From positions 5,998,760 through 6,062,759 of the forward strand of contig NC_083583.1 of the NCBI RefSeq assembly GCF_027579695.1: 64,000 nucleotides of DNA, written 5' to 3'. Positions 48,050-51,866 of the stretch are shown piece after piece. Under the pieces are notes generated by a model, which did no database searches, had not been told where the DNA came from, and was given only the letters and a program-made list of their open reading frames with translations. Position 1 is the first letter of the stretch, and every line of letters starts with the position of its first letter. Both the position numbers and the translations under genes were made by a program. The DNA comes from Neoarius graeffei (taxonomy: Eukaryota > Chordata > Actinopteri > Siluriformes > Ariidae).

Positions 48050-48430
48050 ATTAAACTTTGTTCTACTTTGTACAATAACAGCGAAGTAATTCCAACAAGG
48101 TTAGAAAAGATGACTTCAGTTTCTTTTGTTTCTCCTCAGAACTTATCGAGAATGTGAAGTTGATACACAAGCCTGTGTCTTTGCAGCCCAGAGGACTGAT
48201 CAACAAGGGAAACTGGTGTTACATCAACGCCGTATCCTTTCCCCTGCTCGCGTCCCACACCGTGTTTTTCTGCTGCTGCTGTGTTCACTTTGTCCCGTTG
48301 TCCTTGACCGTAAGCCTCAGACCCTGCAGGCGCTGATCGCGTGTCCGCCCATGTATCACCTGATGAAGTCGATTCCCATCTTCAGTGAAACACAGAGACC
48401 CTGCACCTCCACGCCCATGATGGACAACTT
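5893..48430 (+). CDS. usp10: usp10, ubiquitin carboxyl-terminal hydrolase 10 (5' part; exons spliced across the window)
   Basis: USP10 is a cysteine protease that removes ubiquitin from targets such as p53 and ribosomal proteins, and partners G3BP in stress-granule control (family knowledge). Six exons join to 501 codons plus two bases: 5893-5913, 25798-25866, 30485-30530, 33943-35109, 48140-48231 and 48321-48430, all GT-AG and in frame. In the joined protein (without the candidate exon): FGEF at residues 10-13, the position of the human G3BP-binding FGDF; PAM2-like LNPQAPEF near 78-85; a basic [14 protein letters not shown] block near 120-135; a low-complexity Ser/Pro/Thr linker; [12 protein letters not shown]; then the start of the peptidase domain with GNWCYINA, whose Cys (about residue 461) is the catalytic nucleophile. 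The His and Asp/Asn boxes are absent, so the gene continues past 64,000. The start ATG has A at -3 and G at +4. Confidence 0.95.
5914..7072 (+). other. Intron 1, proximal part
   Basis: Begins in the CpG-rich zone and turns AT-rich after about 6,420. The duplicated phrase around 6358-6396 (GCTAGC, GCTAAC, GCTAAGCTAACAAGC) is simple low-complexity sequence. No exon or recognisable element is seen. Confidence 0.6.
7073..8574. mobile_element. Non-autonomous hAT-like element
   Basis: Starts CAGGGCTCTACATTAAC at 7073 and ends GTTAATGTCGAGCCCTG at 8574, imperfect inverted termini of the type shared by many vertebrate hAT elements. Both subterminal regions carry ACTTGTCC/GGACAAG repeats. No transposase is encoded. 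The flanks share a TATTTCA string but I could not settle an exact 8-bp duplication. Confidence 0.75.
8810..9084. mobile_element. hAT MITE, 275 bp, 8-bp target duplication
   Basis: Inverted ends CAGCCTTTCTCAACC and GGTTGAGAAACGCTG, flanked by a perfect CTTTACAG duplication (8802-8809 and 9085-9092). Non-coding. Confidence 0.92.
9419..10127. mobile_element. T2/Kolobok-type foldback MITE (copy 1)
   Basis: Almost completely palindromic: the two ~350-bp arms match from TTAAAGGAACAGTC at 9415 to GACTGTTCCTTTAA at 10131, with the centre near 9,772. It is flanked by TTAA (9415-9418, 10128-10131). TTAA plus an AGGRR start fits the T2 subgroup of Kolobok-like MITEs known from amphibians and fish. Apparent ORFs on both strands are mirror images from the two arms. 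A second copy lies at 32241-32969. Confidence 0.88.
10132..10922 (+). other. Intron 1 sequence without recognised features
   Basis: Unique-looking DNA with a poly-T run (10668-10685) and no splice-flanked reading frame or terminal repeats that I can recognise. Confidence 0.5.
10923..11770 (+). mobile_element. Harbinger-like non-autonomous element, GGGGTGTTCACAC termini (copy 1)
   Basis: Termini AGGGGTGTTCACACGGCA (10923) and TGCCGTGTGAACACCCGT (11770) are inverted and flanked by AGA (10920-10922 and 11771-11773), a 3-bp duplication. Internal sequence is rich in ACCGGTGTAA-type short repeats. Copies in the opposite orientation occur at 18273-18994 and 42353-43958. A 91-bp MITE is nested at 11259-11349. 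Confidence 0.85.
11259..11349. mobile_element. 91-bp hAT MITE nested in Harbinger-like copy 1
   Basis: Ends GTGTTGCCAGAT and ATCTGGCAACAC are inverted. The same unit is found at 18568-18658, where the flanking GAAGACAC 8-bp duplication is perfect, and a diverged copy occurs at 60171-60262. It is missing from the third Harbinger-like copy. Confidence 0.82.
11774..15163 (+). other. Intron 1 sequence, mostly unassigned
   Basis: A run of 21 C followed by T (about 11801-11836) opens the stretch. Around 12,730-12,975 short GGTAC/GTACC repeats suggest a decayed MITE without clear ends. A - strand open frame at 13343-13633 (96 codons) resembles nothing I recognise and has no supporting context. Poly-T runs occur near 13,661, 14,061 and 14,428. 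I see no exon. Confidence 0.5.
15384..15914 (-). mobile_element. Harbinger MITE, TTA target duplication (copy 1)
   Basis: Ends AGGCCTCTGCATGC and AGCATAAATTGGCCT, flanked by TTA (15381-15383, 15915-15917). It matches the element at 28416-29979 in the opposite orientation along its whole length, including AGTCGTATAGATGT at about 15610-15623. That string is the uninterrupted version of the site where copy 2 carries an insertion. Confidence 0.85.
15965..16047. repeat. 83-bp near-perfect palindrome
   Basis: Two 41-nt arms starting CTCCGGCTTGCTCCCCC and ending GGGGGAGCAAGCCGGAG meet around 16,006 with almost no loop. A third copy of the arm follows in direct orientation at about 16084-16135. GC-rich and able to form a very stable hairpin or cruciform. 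Confidence 0.9.
16154..16195. repeat. 42-bp palindrome
   Basis: Arms CCGGCAGCTATTTACAC and GTGTAAATAGCTGCCGG separated by 8 nt (TGGATCCG). Lies 107 bp after the larger palindrome in the same element. Confidence 0.9.
16383..16619 (-). pseudogene. THAP-type zinc-finger N-terminus, decayed
   Basis: The - strand frame from 16619 starts [15 protein letters not shown] and continues [10 protein letters not shown], which matches the opening of the C2CH THAP DNA-binding domain (C-x(2-4)-C, then a phenylalanine/proline box). The rest of the domain drifts out of frame. THAP domains are common cargo of Kolobok, P and related fish transposons, so this is a transposon relic and not a host gene. Confidence 0.5.
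16745..18269 (+). other. Intron 1 sequence without recognised features
   Basis: Contains a (TG)n run at about 16919-16940. I see no terminal repeats or splice-flanked frames, and the open frames here are short and unlike known proteins. Confidence 0.5.
18273..18994 (-). mobile_element. Harbinger-like element, GGGGTGTTCACAC termini (copy 2)
   Basis: Inverted relative to copy 1 (10923-11770), with ends AGGGGTGTTCACACGGCA and GTGTGAACACCCCT. The flanking triplets are ATA and TTA, an imperfect 3-bp duplication. It carries the 91-bp hAT MITE at 18568-18658. Confidence 0.85.
18568..18658. mobile_element. 91-bp hAT MITE nested in Harbinger-like copy 2
   Basis: CAGTGTTGCCAGAT at 18568 to ATCTGGCAACACTG at 18658, flanked by GAAGACAC on both sides (18560-18567, 18659-18666). 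The 8-bp duplication identifies it as hAT-type. Confidence 0.93.
18998..20067 (+). other. Intron 1 sequence without recognised features
   Basis: No exon, long repeat or terminal inverted repeat recognised. Confidence 0.45.
20113..20676. repeat. Nested foldback element
   Basis: Left arm CAGGGGTGATAGCG, then GGCGCGCCGTGGCTGGG, then a stretch through GACAGTAAGGCAGC, recurs inverted up to CGCTATCACCCCTG at 20676. An inner TIR pair TGGGCCATAGAAGG/CCTTCTATGGCCCA (about 20218-20549) shares the same axis. The right arm has an extra GGGAATTCCGAATTCCC. The flanks GTGTTTACATTA (20071) and TATAAACAGGGCC (21330-21342) may be the ends of a larger host element. Confidence 0.8.
20677..21935 (+). other. Intron 1 sequence, partly possible host of the foldback
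   Basis: Up to about 21,342 this may be the right part of the element that holds the foldback. Beyond that it is AT-rich intron with no recognised feature. Confidence 0.35.
21936..22345 (+). repeat. Degenerate ~155-160-bp tandem repeat, three units
   Basis: The phrase CAACCTGTTAGT (21941), CAACCAGTTAGT (22095) and CAGCCAGTTAGT (22255), each after a long T-run, is followed in each unit by AATAGT(T/G)AA, a TTTTAGT block and a GGCAACATGTA-like block. Spacings are 154 and 160 bp. Confidence 0.7.
22346..23695 (+). other. Intron 1 sequence without recognised features
   Basis: Unique-looking DNA; no element ends or exon identified. Confidence 0.45.
23704..24951. mobile_element. Non-autonomous hAT element, 8-bp target duplication
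   Basis: Ends TAGGGCTCGAAATTAAC and GTTAGTTTCGAGCACTG, flanked by a perfect ATACTGGT (23696-23703, 24952-24959). Subterminal GTCCC/GGGAC repeats lie near both ends. No transposase frame remains. Confidence 0.93.
24960..25797 (+). other. Intron 1 distal part
   Basis: No recognised element. It ends in the exon 2 acceptor: TTGCTGTTTGTTTCCACAG, a good polypyrimidine tract and AG at 25796-25797. Confidence 0.6.
25798..25866 (+). CDS. usp10: usp10 coding exon 2
   Basis: 23 codons, [15 protein letters not shown] through TPRCFVE, phase 0 on both sides, acceptor AG at 25796-25797 and donor GTAAAA at 25867. This is the most conserved N-terminal segment of USP10. It includes the FGDF-type short linear motif that binds the NTF2-like domain of G3BP, here with Glu in place of Asp (FGEF). 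Confidence 0.95.
26646..26674 (+). repeat. (AC)n microsatellite
   Basis: About 14 AC units in intron 2. The rest of 25867-26831 holds nothing I recognise. Confidence 0.9.
26922..27303 (+). mobile_element. tRNA-derived SINE, family 1 (copy 1)
   Basis: Starts GGGGCGGCACGGTGG with pol III A-box-like (TGGTGTAGTGGTTAGC) and B-box-like (GGGTTCGAGCCCC) motifs, then a long conserved body and an AATGAGATGAGA tail. It sits inside the hAT element. Other copies lie at 33051-33427, 38752-39124 and 53875-54253. Confidence 0.93.
27437..28186 (-). pseudogene. hAT transposase, N-terminal part (ZBED-type), truncated
   Basis: From the ATG at about 28129 ([12 protein letters not shown] in the open frame) it encodes a BED zinc finger, CEICQAEL then [10 protein letters not shown] (C-x2-C...H-x4-H), a linker, and the start of the hAT catalytic region, ITCDTWTS (first catalytic Asp) followed by [10 protein letters not shown]. 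It stops before the remaining DDE residues and the C-terminal dimerisation region, so it cannot be an active transposase. The remaining frame is intact, so the copy is fairly young. A truncated DNA-binding fragment could in principle act as a repressor, but nothing here shows expression. Confidence 0.85.
28735..29760 (-). mobile_element. ISL2EU-like element, TATA/TA target duplication (copy 1)
   Basis: Inverted ends GACCCCTTTCACTG and ATGTGAAAGGGGTC, flanked by TATA (28731-28734, 29761-29764). The empty site in the sister Harbinger copy shows a single TATA. Encodes the N-terminal piece of the accessory nuclease family. A second copy is at 36156-37156. Confidence 0.85.
29204..29647 (-). pseudogene. 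N-terminal fragment of ISL2EU-type (YqaJ-nuclease) accessory protein
   Basis: From 29647 the - strand reads [19 protein letters not shown], then [14 protein letters not shown] and [17 protein letters not shown]. This resembles the start of the long fish transposon proteins that carry a SWIM finger and YqaJ-like exonuclease (family recognition from memory, no search run). After SAYT the frame leaves the family sequence. The copy at 36672-37043 shows the same junction, so both derive from one internally deleted parent. Product function is inferred. Confidence 0.6.
29983..30484 (+). other. Intron 2 distal part
   Basis: No element recognised. It ends in a C/T-rich tract and the exon 3 acceptor ACAG at 30481-30484. 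Confidence 0.6.
30485..30530 (+). CDS. usp10: usp10 coding exon 3
   Basis: 46 nt: [15 protein letters not shown] plus the first base of a Gly codon. The acceptor has a long C-rich tract; the donor is GTAAGA at 30531. Phase 1 at the 3' end, matching both exon 4 and the candidate exon at 30767. LPPF follows the conserved VE of exon 2 as in other vertebrate USP10 proteins. Confidence 0.92.
30767..30826 (+). CDS. usp10: Candidate usp10 cassette exon (60 nt)
   Basis: Acceptor TTAATTATTCAG (AG at 30765-30766) and an ideal donor GCG-GTGAGT at 30827. The 60-nt interior is phase 1 on both sides, so it can be included or skipped between exons 3 and 4 without changing frame. It would add 20 residues: [14 protein letters not shown] followed by RRQVCG. 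I do not recognise this segment from other USP10 proteins, so it could be a lineage-specific exon, an alternative exon or a chance site pair. Confidence 0.45.
32016..32220. mobile_element. hAT MITE, 205 bp
   Basis: Ends CAGAGGTGGAAAAAC and GTTTTTCCACCTCTG. Flanked by GCGGGGGG on both sides (one extra G on the left), consistent with an 8-bp duplication. Confidence 0.85.
32241..32969. mobile_element. T2/Kolobok-type foldback MITE (copy 2)
   Basis: Same palindromic element as 9419-10127, flanked by TTAA (32237-32240, 32970-32973). Arms run from AAAGGAACAGTCC to GGACTGTTCCTTT with the centre near 32,605. Lies in usp10 intron 3. Confidence 0.9.
33051..33427 (-). mobile_element. tRNA-derived SINE, family 1 (copy 2)
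   Basis: Reverse-oriented copy with CTCATCTCATT tail at the left and the GGCGGCACGG head at the right. Flanked by AAACGCGAAGT (33040-33050, 33428-33438), an 11-bp duplication typical of LINE-driven retroposition. Confidence 0.96.
33943..35109 (+). CDS. usp10: usp10 coding exon 4 (large exon)
   Basis: 1,167 nt, phase 1 to phase 1. Acceptor GTCGTCTGCAG, donor GTACTG at 35110. Reads [13 protein letters not shown], a PAM2-like [15 protein letters not shown] (PABP-binding type motif), the basic [16 protein letters not shown] block, then about 230 residues of Ser/Pro/Ala/Thr-rich linker with an S-run (around 34540-34575), and [12 protein letters not shown] and [16 protein letters not shown] just before the peptidase domain. 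The landmarks and their order match USP10. The linker is where vertebrate orthologues differ most. The open frame reads on past the donor into the intron until 35162, so intron retention would add 17 codons. Confidence 0.96.
35361..35533 (-). mobile_element. tRNA-derived SINE, family 2 (copy 1)
   Basis: On the - strand reads GGCGTGGCTCAGGTGG (A-box region) and GGGTTCGATTCCG (B box), then ATTTCCCG, a CTCTCTCTTTCC stretch, CTGTCTCTACACTGTCC and an AAAAAAGCCC tail. Sister copy at 42647-42825. Confidence 0.9.
36156..37156 (-). mobile_element. ISL2EU-like element, TATA/TA target duplication (copy 2)
   Basis: Ends GACCCCTTTCACTGACGTCA and GTCATGTGAAAGGGGTC, flanked by TATA (36152-36155, 37157-37160). 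Highly similar to 28735-29760, with small indels. The - strand frame 37043-36672 repeats the [19 protein letters not shown] start and the same internal junction after SAYT. Confidence 0.88.
36672..37043 (-). pseudogene. ISL2EU-type accessory protein fragment (copy 2)
   Basis: Same N-terminal family sequence as 29204-29647 ([20 protein letters not shown] and CYPDIVN). It contains a 3-nt deletion relative to copy 1 in the HLFTPSAYT region. The C-terminal nuclease domain is missing. Confidence 0.55.
37616..38290 (-). mobile_element. Kolobok-type element, TTAA duplication, THAP exon (copy 1)
   Basis: Ends AGTGCATATCC and ATGTGCACT next to TTAA (37612-37615, 38291-38294). TTAA plus a THAP finger is the Kolobok signature. 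It carries one THAP-coding block on the - strand. A reversed sister copy lies at 45628-46301. Confidence 0.8.
37796..37967 (-). pseudogene. THAP domain, first exon of a Kolobok-type transposase (copy 1)
   Basis: From 37967 the - strand reads [14 protein letters not shown], then [20 protein letters not shown] and a TGC, the C-x4-C...P..W core of a THAP zinc finger, ending in a CGCAG-GTGACG splice-donor-like boundary near 37795. The next exon and the catalytic core are absent, so this is a deletion derivative. Confidence 0.75.
38295..38751 (+). other. Intron 4 sequence without recognised features
   Basis: AT-rich, unassigned. Confidence 0.45.
38752..39124 (+). mobile_element. tRNA-derived SINE, family 1 (copy 3)
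   Basis: GGGCGGCACGGTGG head, A- and B-box-like motifs, AATGAGATGAGA tail, flanked by TAAATAAGCCA (38741-38751, 39125-39135). Confidence 0.96.
39136..40270 (+). other. Intron 4 sequence without recognised features
   Basis: Contains an (ATT)n run at about 40117-40150. No element ends or exons recognised. Confidence 0.45.
40280..40794. mobile_element. Short TIR-like element with 9-bp flanking repeat
   Basis: Begins CTAGTCTGGTTAACACCAGACC and ends GGGATTTCCCAGGCT. Flanked by AGATTTGTG on both sides (40271-40279, 40795-40803). The termini are only weakly inverted (CTAGTCTGG/CCCAGGCTAG), so the class is uncertain. Confidence 0.65.
40804..42349 (+). other. Intron 4 sequence without recognised features
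   Basis: Unique-looking, with a poly-T run near 41,888. No splice-flanked frame found. Confidence 0.45.
42647..42825 (+). mobile_element. tRNA-derived SINE, family 2 (copy 2)
   Basis: GGGGCGTCGTGGCTCAGG head, GGGTTCGATTCCG B box, poly-A tail. Flanked by GACGCGCAGTTCTG and GACACGCAGTTCTG (42633-42646, 42826-42839), a 14-bp duplication with one difference. Confidence 0.94.
43137..43933 (+). mobile_element. PIF/Harbinger element, TAA duplication, MYB-like ORF
   Basis: Inverted ends GACTACGTTCAGACTGCA and TGCAGTCTGAACGTAGTG with long subterminal CGACCCATATCCGATTT arms, flanked by TAA (43134-43136, 43934-43936). Removing one TAA restores the GGAGTAAAAG of the host element seen in its other copies. 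Carries a single ORF; the DDE transposase gene is missing. Confidence 0.94.
43431..43802 (+). CDS. Harbinger MYB/SANT-like DNA-binding protein, C-terminally truncated
   Basis: 123 codons starting AACAATGGCGG (ATG at 43431). After an acidic/Gly-rich head come [33 protein letters not shown] and [20 protein letters not shown], the tryptophan-spaced trihelix MYB/SANT-like fold encoded by Harbinger elements, then RVTCPHYD. In Harbinger systems this partner binds the termini and helps import the transposase (family knowledge). Here the tail after CPHYD runs into unrelated sequence to a TGA at 43800-43802. The domain itself has no stop or shift. It is the best-preserved transposon ORF in the window. 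Confidence 0.75.
   Translation: MADDNSAGGHGDAAETSEGTQWRDGEVLELLNIWGDKAMQAKLEGSYRNRAVFEAIAKALAERGYTRSWLQCQRKVKSLRAKYKEAKDANKRSGRRRVTCPHYDLAYYVDVLITFQFAHAGHF
43962..45623 (+). other. Intron 4 sequence without recognised features
   Basis: Includes an (ATTT)n run (about 45223-45251). A TAGTCTGGCTAACGC start near 44,697 resembles the left end of the element at 40280 but no right end was found. Confidence 0.45.
45628..46301 (+). mobile_element. Kolobok-type element, THAP exon (copy 2)
   Basis: Left end TTAAAGTGCACATCACGGG (TTAA 45624-45627). The right end AGAATATGCCC is followed by TTCAA, a decayed TTAA. Inverted match to 37616-38290. Confidence 0.75.
45961..46132 (+). pseudogene. THAP domain, first exon of a Kolobok-type transposase (copy 2)
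   Basis: ATG at 45961: [14 protein letters not shown], then [20 protein letters not shown] and a TGC. Compared with copy 1 the conserved Trp of the KWERL segment is Arg (KRERL), a position needed for THAP folding, so this copy is more decayed. It ends in the same CGCAG-GTGACG donor-like boundary. Confidence 0.72.
46789..46853 (+). repeat. (TA)n microsatellite
   Basis: About 32 uninterrupted TA units immediately left of the element at 46856. Confidence 0.97.
46856..48006 (+). mobile_element. Unclassified TIR element with 130-aa ORF, flanked by microsatellites
   Basis: Inverted ends AGAGTTCAGATGCAAAAC (46856) and GTTTTGCATCTGAACTCT (48006), about 25 bp with one or two mismatches. Repeated CCCTCTAAA / TTTAG-GGTTTTG motifs lie subterminally on both sides. 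No target duplication is readable because (TA)n and (CT)n runs abut the two ends. It holds one ORF and lies immediately upstream of usp10 exon 5. Confidence 0.75.
47185..47577 (+). CDS. Uncharacterised transposon ORF, truncated
   Basis: 130 codons from the ATG at 47185: [12 protein letters not shown], a basic [43 protein letters not shown], then a basic stretch [17 protein letters not shown] and [13 protein letters not shown] before an abrupt WCWYY end. It has the look of the N-terminal region of a widespread, unnamed animal transposon protein (helical, eQD-x-LL then a basic RR segment), cut where a Cys-containing core would begin. I cannot name the family, and no DDE residues are present. 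It is not a usp10 exon. Confidence 0.55.
   Translation: MDYDGMDEPVLQTVNGRRKRRVVENHVCYKAKMNRYSGENTENGIACNYNRMMCAAASLTQNDLAYFKNQLYTSKVEQDAILLSHLEIMLVQRRREQVDDEDKRRQRDVTIKYSVLKEDKTRVPEWCWYY
48003..48047 (+). repeat. (CT)n microsatellite upstream of usp10 exon 5
   Basis: About 22 CT units that appear to grow out of the right terminus of the TIR element (GAACTCTCTC). Ends 92 nt before exon 5, on the sense strand a potential polypyrimidine-binding-protein site. Confidence 0.95.
48140..48231 (+). CDS. usp10: usp10 coding exon 5 (catalytic cysteine)
   Basis: 92 nt, acceptor TTTGTTTCTCCTCAG, donor GTATCC at 48232. Completes a Glu codon with exon 4 and reads [30 protein letters not shown]. The Cys in GNWCYINA is the nucleophile of the USP fold (Cys424 in human USP10). 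Ends in phase 0. Confidence 0.97.
48232..48320 (+). other. usp10: 89-nt usp10 intron 5
   Basis: GTATCC...CCTCAG. Very short compared with its neighbours (13 kb before, more than 15.5 kb after). Skipping the splice would keep an open frame for a while but replace the conserved INATLQAL segment, so it must be removed for an active enzyme. Confidence 0.9.
48321..48430 (+). CDS. usp10: usp10 coding exon 6
   Basis: 110 nt, starts [16 protein letters not shown] directly after INA of exon 5, then [20 protein letters not shown] and two bases of a Phe codon; donor GTGAGT at 48431. This is the helix that follows the catalytic Cys in USP enzymes. Phase 2 at its 3' end. The next exon, beginning with the rest of F and VRLMNEF-like sequence in other vertebrates, was not found up to 64,000. 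Confidence 0.96.
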
Positions 48431-49041
48431 GTGAGTTCTGTTTTGTGATATGTTCTGGGTTTATTACAGAGATGTCAGAAAAGAAGGACGTCTCAAATTG
48501 ACATCCAAGAATGAGTTTTGAATTTATTTATTTTTTAAACGTTAGATGTAAAACTACATTGCCTCAGCGTTATCCTGGAATAATAAAACTACTCGGATTA
48601 GATCAGGCCGGCATGAGAAAACCTGACCCTGGAGTTCTGTTTATTCAGTGGAAATGGTCACGTCTGCCAATTTGGACGTAGTTTGCGTCGGAATGTCGCA
48701 CGTTAACGTCGCAGCACAGTTCCACGAGACCACAAGAGGTGTCTTTTTCCCCCCATACAGTGAATAAACTGAATCTAGAATGAGCGAAAGCTGTGCAGTT
48801 GTATTAACTGACCCCTCTGGAAGCTCCGCCCCCTTTTCAGTGTTTCAGGTCAGTGTGAGGAGCATTTCAGCTGTTCCTTTCATGACAAGTTAATTTTTTT
48901 TTCTCTCTTGAAAGATGGGCCGACTTTCCGTTTGAGTGTGAAAAATCTTTCGACGTGTTTAGAATTTAGCAAACATGAAACACTTGTATAACTAGCATCG
49001 TTAAAGAAGAGATTTTTGGTTAAAATGATGCTTTAGAAACG
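48431..49041 (+). other. Intron 6 proximal part
   Basis: No element or exon recognised. Confidence 0.55.
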
Positions 49042-49049
49042 GTACTCAT

Positions 49050-49883
49050 TAGAGCCCTGCACTCCCGCGGGACCCGACGCAAAGCAGTGCGGCGCGGGAC
49101 AAATTTTGAAAGCTCATTGCGGGCGCGGGTGGGAGGGGGAGTGCGCAATGCGGGAGCGGGCGGGAGCGGTGATGAGCTGCAGTCCCGCTAACTAAAAACG
49201 TGTTTAAAATAAAATTTATAAATTATGAATTTATGTCTATCGTATATAATTTGTGCTGGATATTTTATTTGGCATTAATAAAAACATTAAGATGCCTAAA
49301 TTTGCGGATGTGGTCTAATCTCGCGTACATTTCCGATTCCTTTCCGCTCTTCCGTGTTTGAGATCTCCGATCATGGCAGAAGAGCAGAGCTCCTCTAGTG
49401 AAGCTCACAGTGTTCTGTAGATATTTATGCTCAAATCCACTCAAAGTAGGGGGCGGGGCACCATCACGCTGTGTCTTTAAATTATATTTAATTTCTTATA
49501 GGCCTACTTGTATTTCCTAGAATGTAAATGTGAGGAGTGACATATAAGCTATGTGCAATGTACAATATTCTTAATATCCACTGTAGATGTTGGTAGGTGT
49601 GTTGGGTATCTCTGTAAAGCCTCAGCTGCGCATACCGCCTGGCAGCGCGCACCCTCGCTACGTGCGCTAGGTGAAGGATCGGTCAGTGGAGAGCTCAGCT
49701 AAGCTCAGCATGTTTAATTCCCCAAGCCAATGACAAGAACTTTCGTGAGAAATAACGCGAACGTCTGCATCATGCGGGATTTGCGGGCGGGAGCGGGACA
49801 AAATATGGCAGGTGGAAGCGGGACTGAAGATAATAATTCTTTGCGGGAGCGGGACTGAAAATTCTGTCCCGCTCAGACCTCTA
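49050..49883. mobile_element. Non-autonomous hAT element, 8-bp target duplication
   Basis: Ends TAGAGCCCTGCACTCCCGC and GCTCAGACCTCTA, flanked by perfect GTACTCAT (49042-49049, 49884-49891). Subterminal GCGGGAGCGGG repeats on both sides. No transposase. Confidence 0.93.
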
Positions 49884-50246
49884 GTACTCATCTCCAAAAG
49901 GCACAAAGTGGAAAAAAAATCAACCATATTACAAATAATTTTTTTTTTTTAATATATGTTTATTAAATTTTCAGCAGGTAAAACAAAAACGTATATGATA
50001 AAACAAACATACATTTGGCTCACATACTAAAATTTGAATTTATATATAGGCGAAAAAGGTTCAGGAGTCACCTCTCACAACAAATACAAACAAATTGAAA
50101 GCGCACGCCCACGCATGATACATCCACATAATCGGAGAGAGGTACATAGAAACAAAATACATCGGCCAAGTGTCATTTATGAGATCGAGTGCTCGGAGCT
50201 ATACAACCAACCCTCTTGCCAGAATGGTAGGCACATTCAAACCAAT

Positions 50247-51275
50247 GGAGCACTTGCATGTGACGTCACAGCCGATCCAGATTGTGACAGACGCCATCGT
50301 GTCGGTCAAACGCCATATTCCGCCTTCTACTTCTGCTTTTACTTCTACCTTTTCTTCTGGAAAACCCTACTATATACAATTCTACTACAACGGCTGCGGC
50401 TACAAGCTCTCCCTACCTGTGCACGTTTTTAATGTTTTTTGTGTGTATTTTTGCGTGTATTTTTGCGTGTTGTTTGTCTGTACCGGACTTCAATATCCAC
50501 TACAACCGTATGGACTTACTGGACATTGGTTTCCAGCAGAAAATGACGGTTTGTAGCGATTTCCATCGCATGCACAACATTCCGGACGAGAAAAAAAAAA
50601 AAAAACATTCCGGACGAGATAGCGAGACCAGCGGGGTCTCCGTGGATTGTTATCGGAAGCAAAGCGAAGGAGGCGGCGCCGGGAGCAGAAGCAAAAGCGA
50701 GGCTGCAGAGCCGGCCTGTTGACTAAGCTCAGAAAACAGCTACTCAAACCTCCACTGCCAAGCCTCTACCTCTCCAACGCCAGATCCATGTAAACAAGAC
50801 GGACGATTTGGAATTACCTTATTCTATTCTATAATCGGCTGGTCAGTGCTATACTCAATACTTAAGTGACTTACCCATCCAATGAGGATTATTTTCTTGT
50901 TTACAAGATGCCACATCTGAGTCGCTGACAAATCCTGAATTTCTGTAGAGATAACTGTCCAGAGATTTATAAGCACGCAGTGCTTCACCACTGAACAGCG
51001 AGGGAAAGTTGATGAGGTAATCATACACGTCCGGGTATTCCGCTGTCAGTTCAAAATCCGGTCGTGAAAACTCCGTCCGGTAAGCCATAAGGGTCACAAA
51101 TCTGTAGATCGTTTATTTTAGACATATATCTAGTTATCTGTTCATTAGAAAAATGAGCCGTGTAGTCCGTCGGTTGAAATTGATCCATTCTGTACACGAG
51201 TGCAGCAGTATTCAGCGGTGTTTTTGACCGACAAGATGGCGGCTGTGTACTTTCCGGTCACGTGACTGCAAGATC
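50247..51275 (-). mobile_element. ISL2EU-like element (YqaJ-type cargo) inserted in the L1
   Basis: Imperfect inverted ends AGCACTTGCATGTGACGTCAC at the left and GTCACGTGACTGCAAGATC at the right. L1 3' UTR-like sequence lies to the left, ORF2 C-terminal sequence to the right. Exact borders are approximate. Holds the - strand fragment described separately and a 19-bp repeat around the A-run at 50,590. Confidence 0.6.
50855..51088 (-). pseudogene. YqaJ-nuclease accessory protein, N-terminal fragment
   Basis: From 51088: MAYRTEFSRPDFELTAEY, then PDVYDYLINFPSLFSGEALRA and YKSLDSY. The YPD-x-Y-x-YL...AYKSL pattern parallels the MADNSGY...CYPDIVNYL proteins of 28735 and 36156 and continues further into the family (AYKSLDSY). 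The nuclease core is absent. Confidence 0.6.
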
Positions 51276-51390
51276 TCTATATAAGAGAGGAAGGGTTCCC
51301 ATGTTTTACGGAAAACATCATCTTTGCTATTGGCAGATTCTACCGTAACTGGATCCATTAACCACTTGCCCACAAAATAAGACATTTTTC

Positions 51391-51562
51391 AGAAAACAGT
51401 AAATCCGAAAGCTGCGCACGTAAAGCCCAATTACGTAACTTACATAACTTGCGTTGGACTGATGGAAATCCTTGCGTGTGCAGTGAAGTGCAGCCAGCAG
51501 CAGATAATGGCGCGCAGCCAATTGGTTTTACGTGCGCAGCTTTCTGATTTACTGTTTTCTTC
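51391..51562. mobile_element. MITE with ~40-bp inverted ends
   Basis: AAACAGTAAATCCGAAAGC plus TGCGCACGTAAAGCCCAATT at the left recurs inverted as AATTGGTTTTACGTGCGCA plus GCTTTCTGATTTACTGTTT at the right. Non-coding. Confidence 0.75.
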
Positions 51563-51866
51563 TCATACTTCCTGTGTTTCATGGACTGTAACGGCATTTG
51601 CTTATTTAGTAATTTTAATACAGAATTTACTTTGATGAAATTATAATCAGACACTCCAACGCCCCCCCCCCCCCCCCCCCCCAAAAAAAAACCTCATCAA
51701 ATCTGCGCGATTCACACAAGTCCCCCAGACAGCCATGAAAAAGGCGGCATCCGCCAAAAGGCGCGCCGTCTGCATCCATGAACTTACTGAGCTTAATGTG
51801 ATGGGTGTGCATGCCTCTGTGAACACAGCCCTGCAACGTCTGGGTCAGTGGAGGTCGGCTTCAGTC
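51563..51866 (+). other. Shared segment with the hAT element at 57361
   Basis: ATGGACTGTAACGGCATTTG through CAGACACTCCAACGCCCCC (about 51580-51682, ending in a 22-C run) matches 57890-57968, and the following GCGCCGTCTGCATCC resembles 58007-58028. It is therefore a fragment of the same hAT-like family, without visible ends here. Confidence 0.6.
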
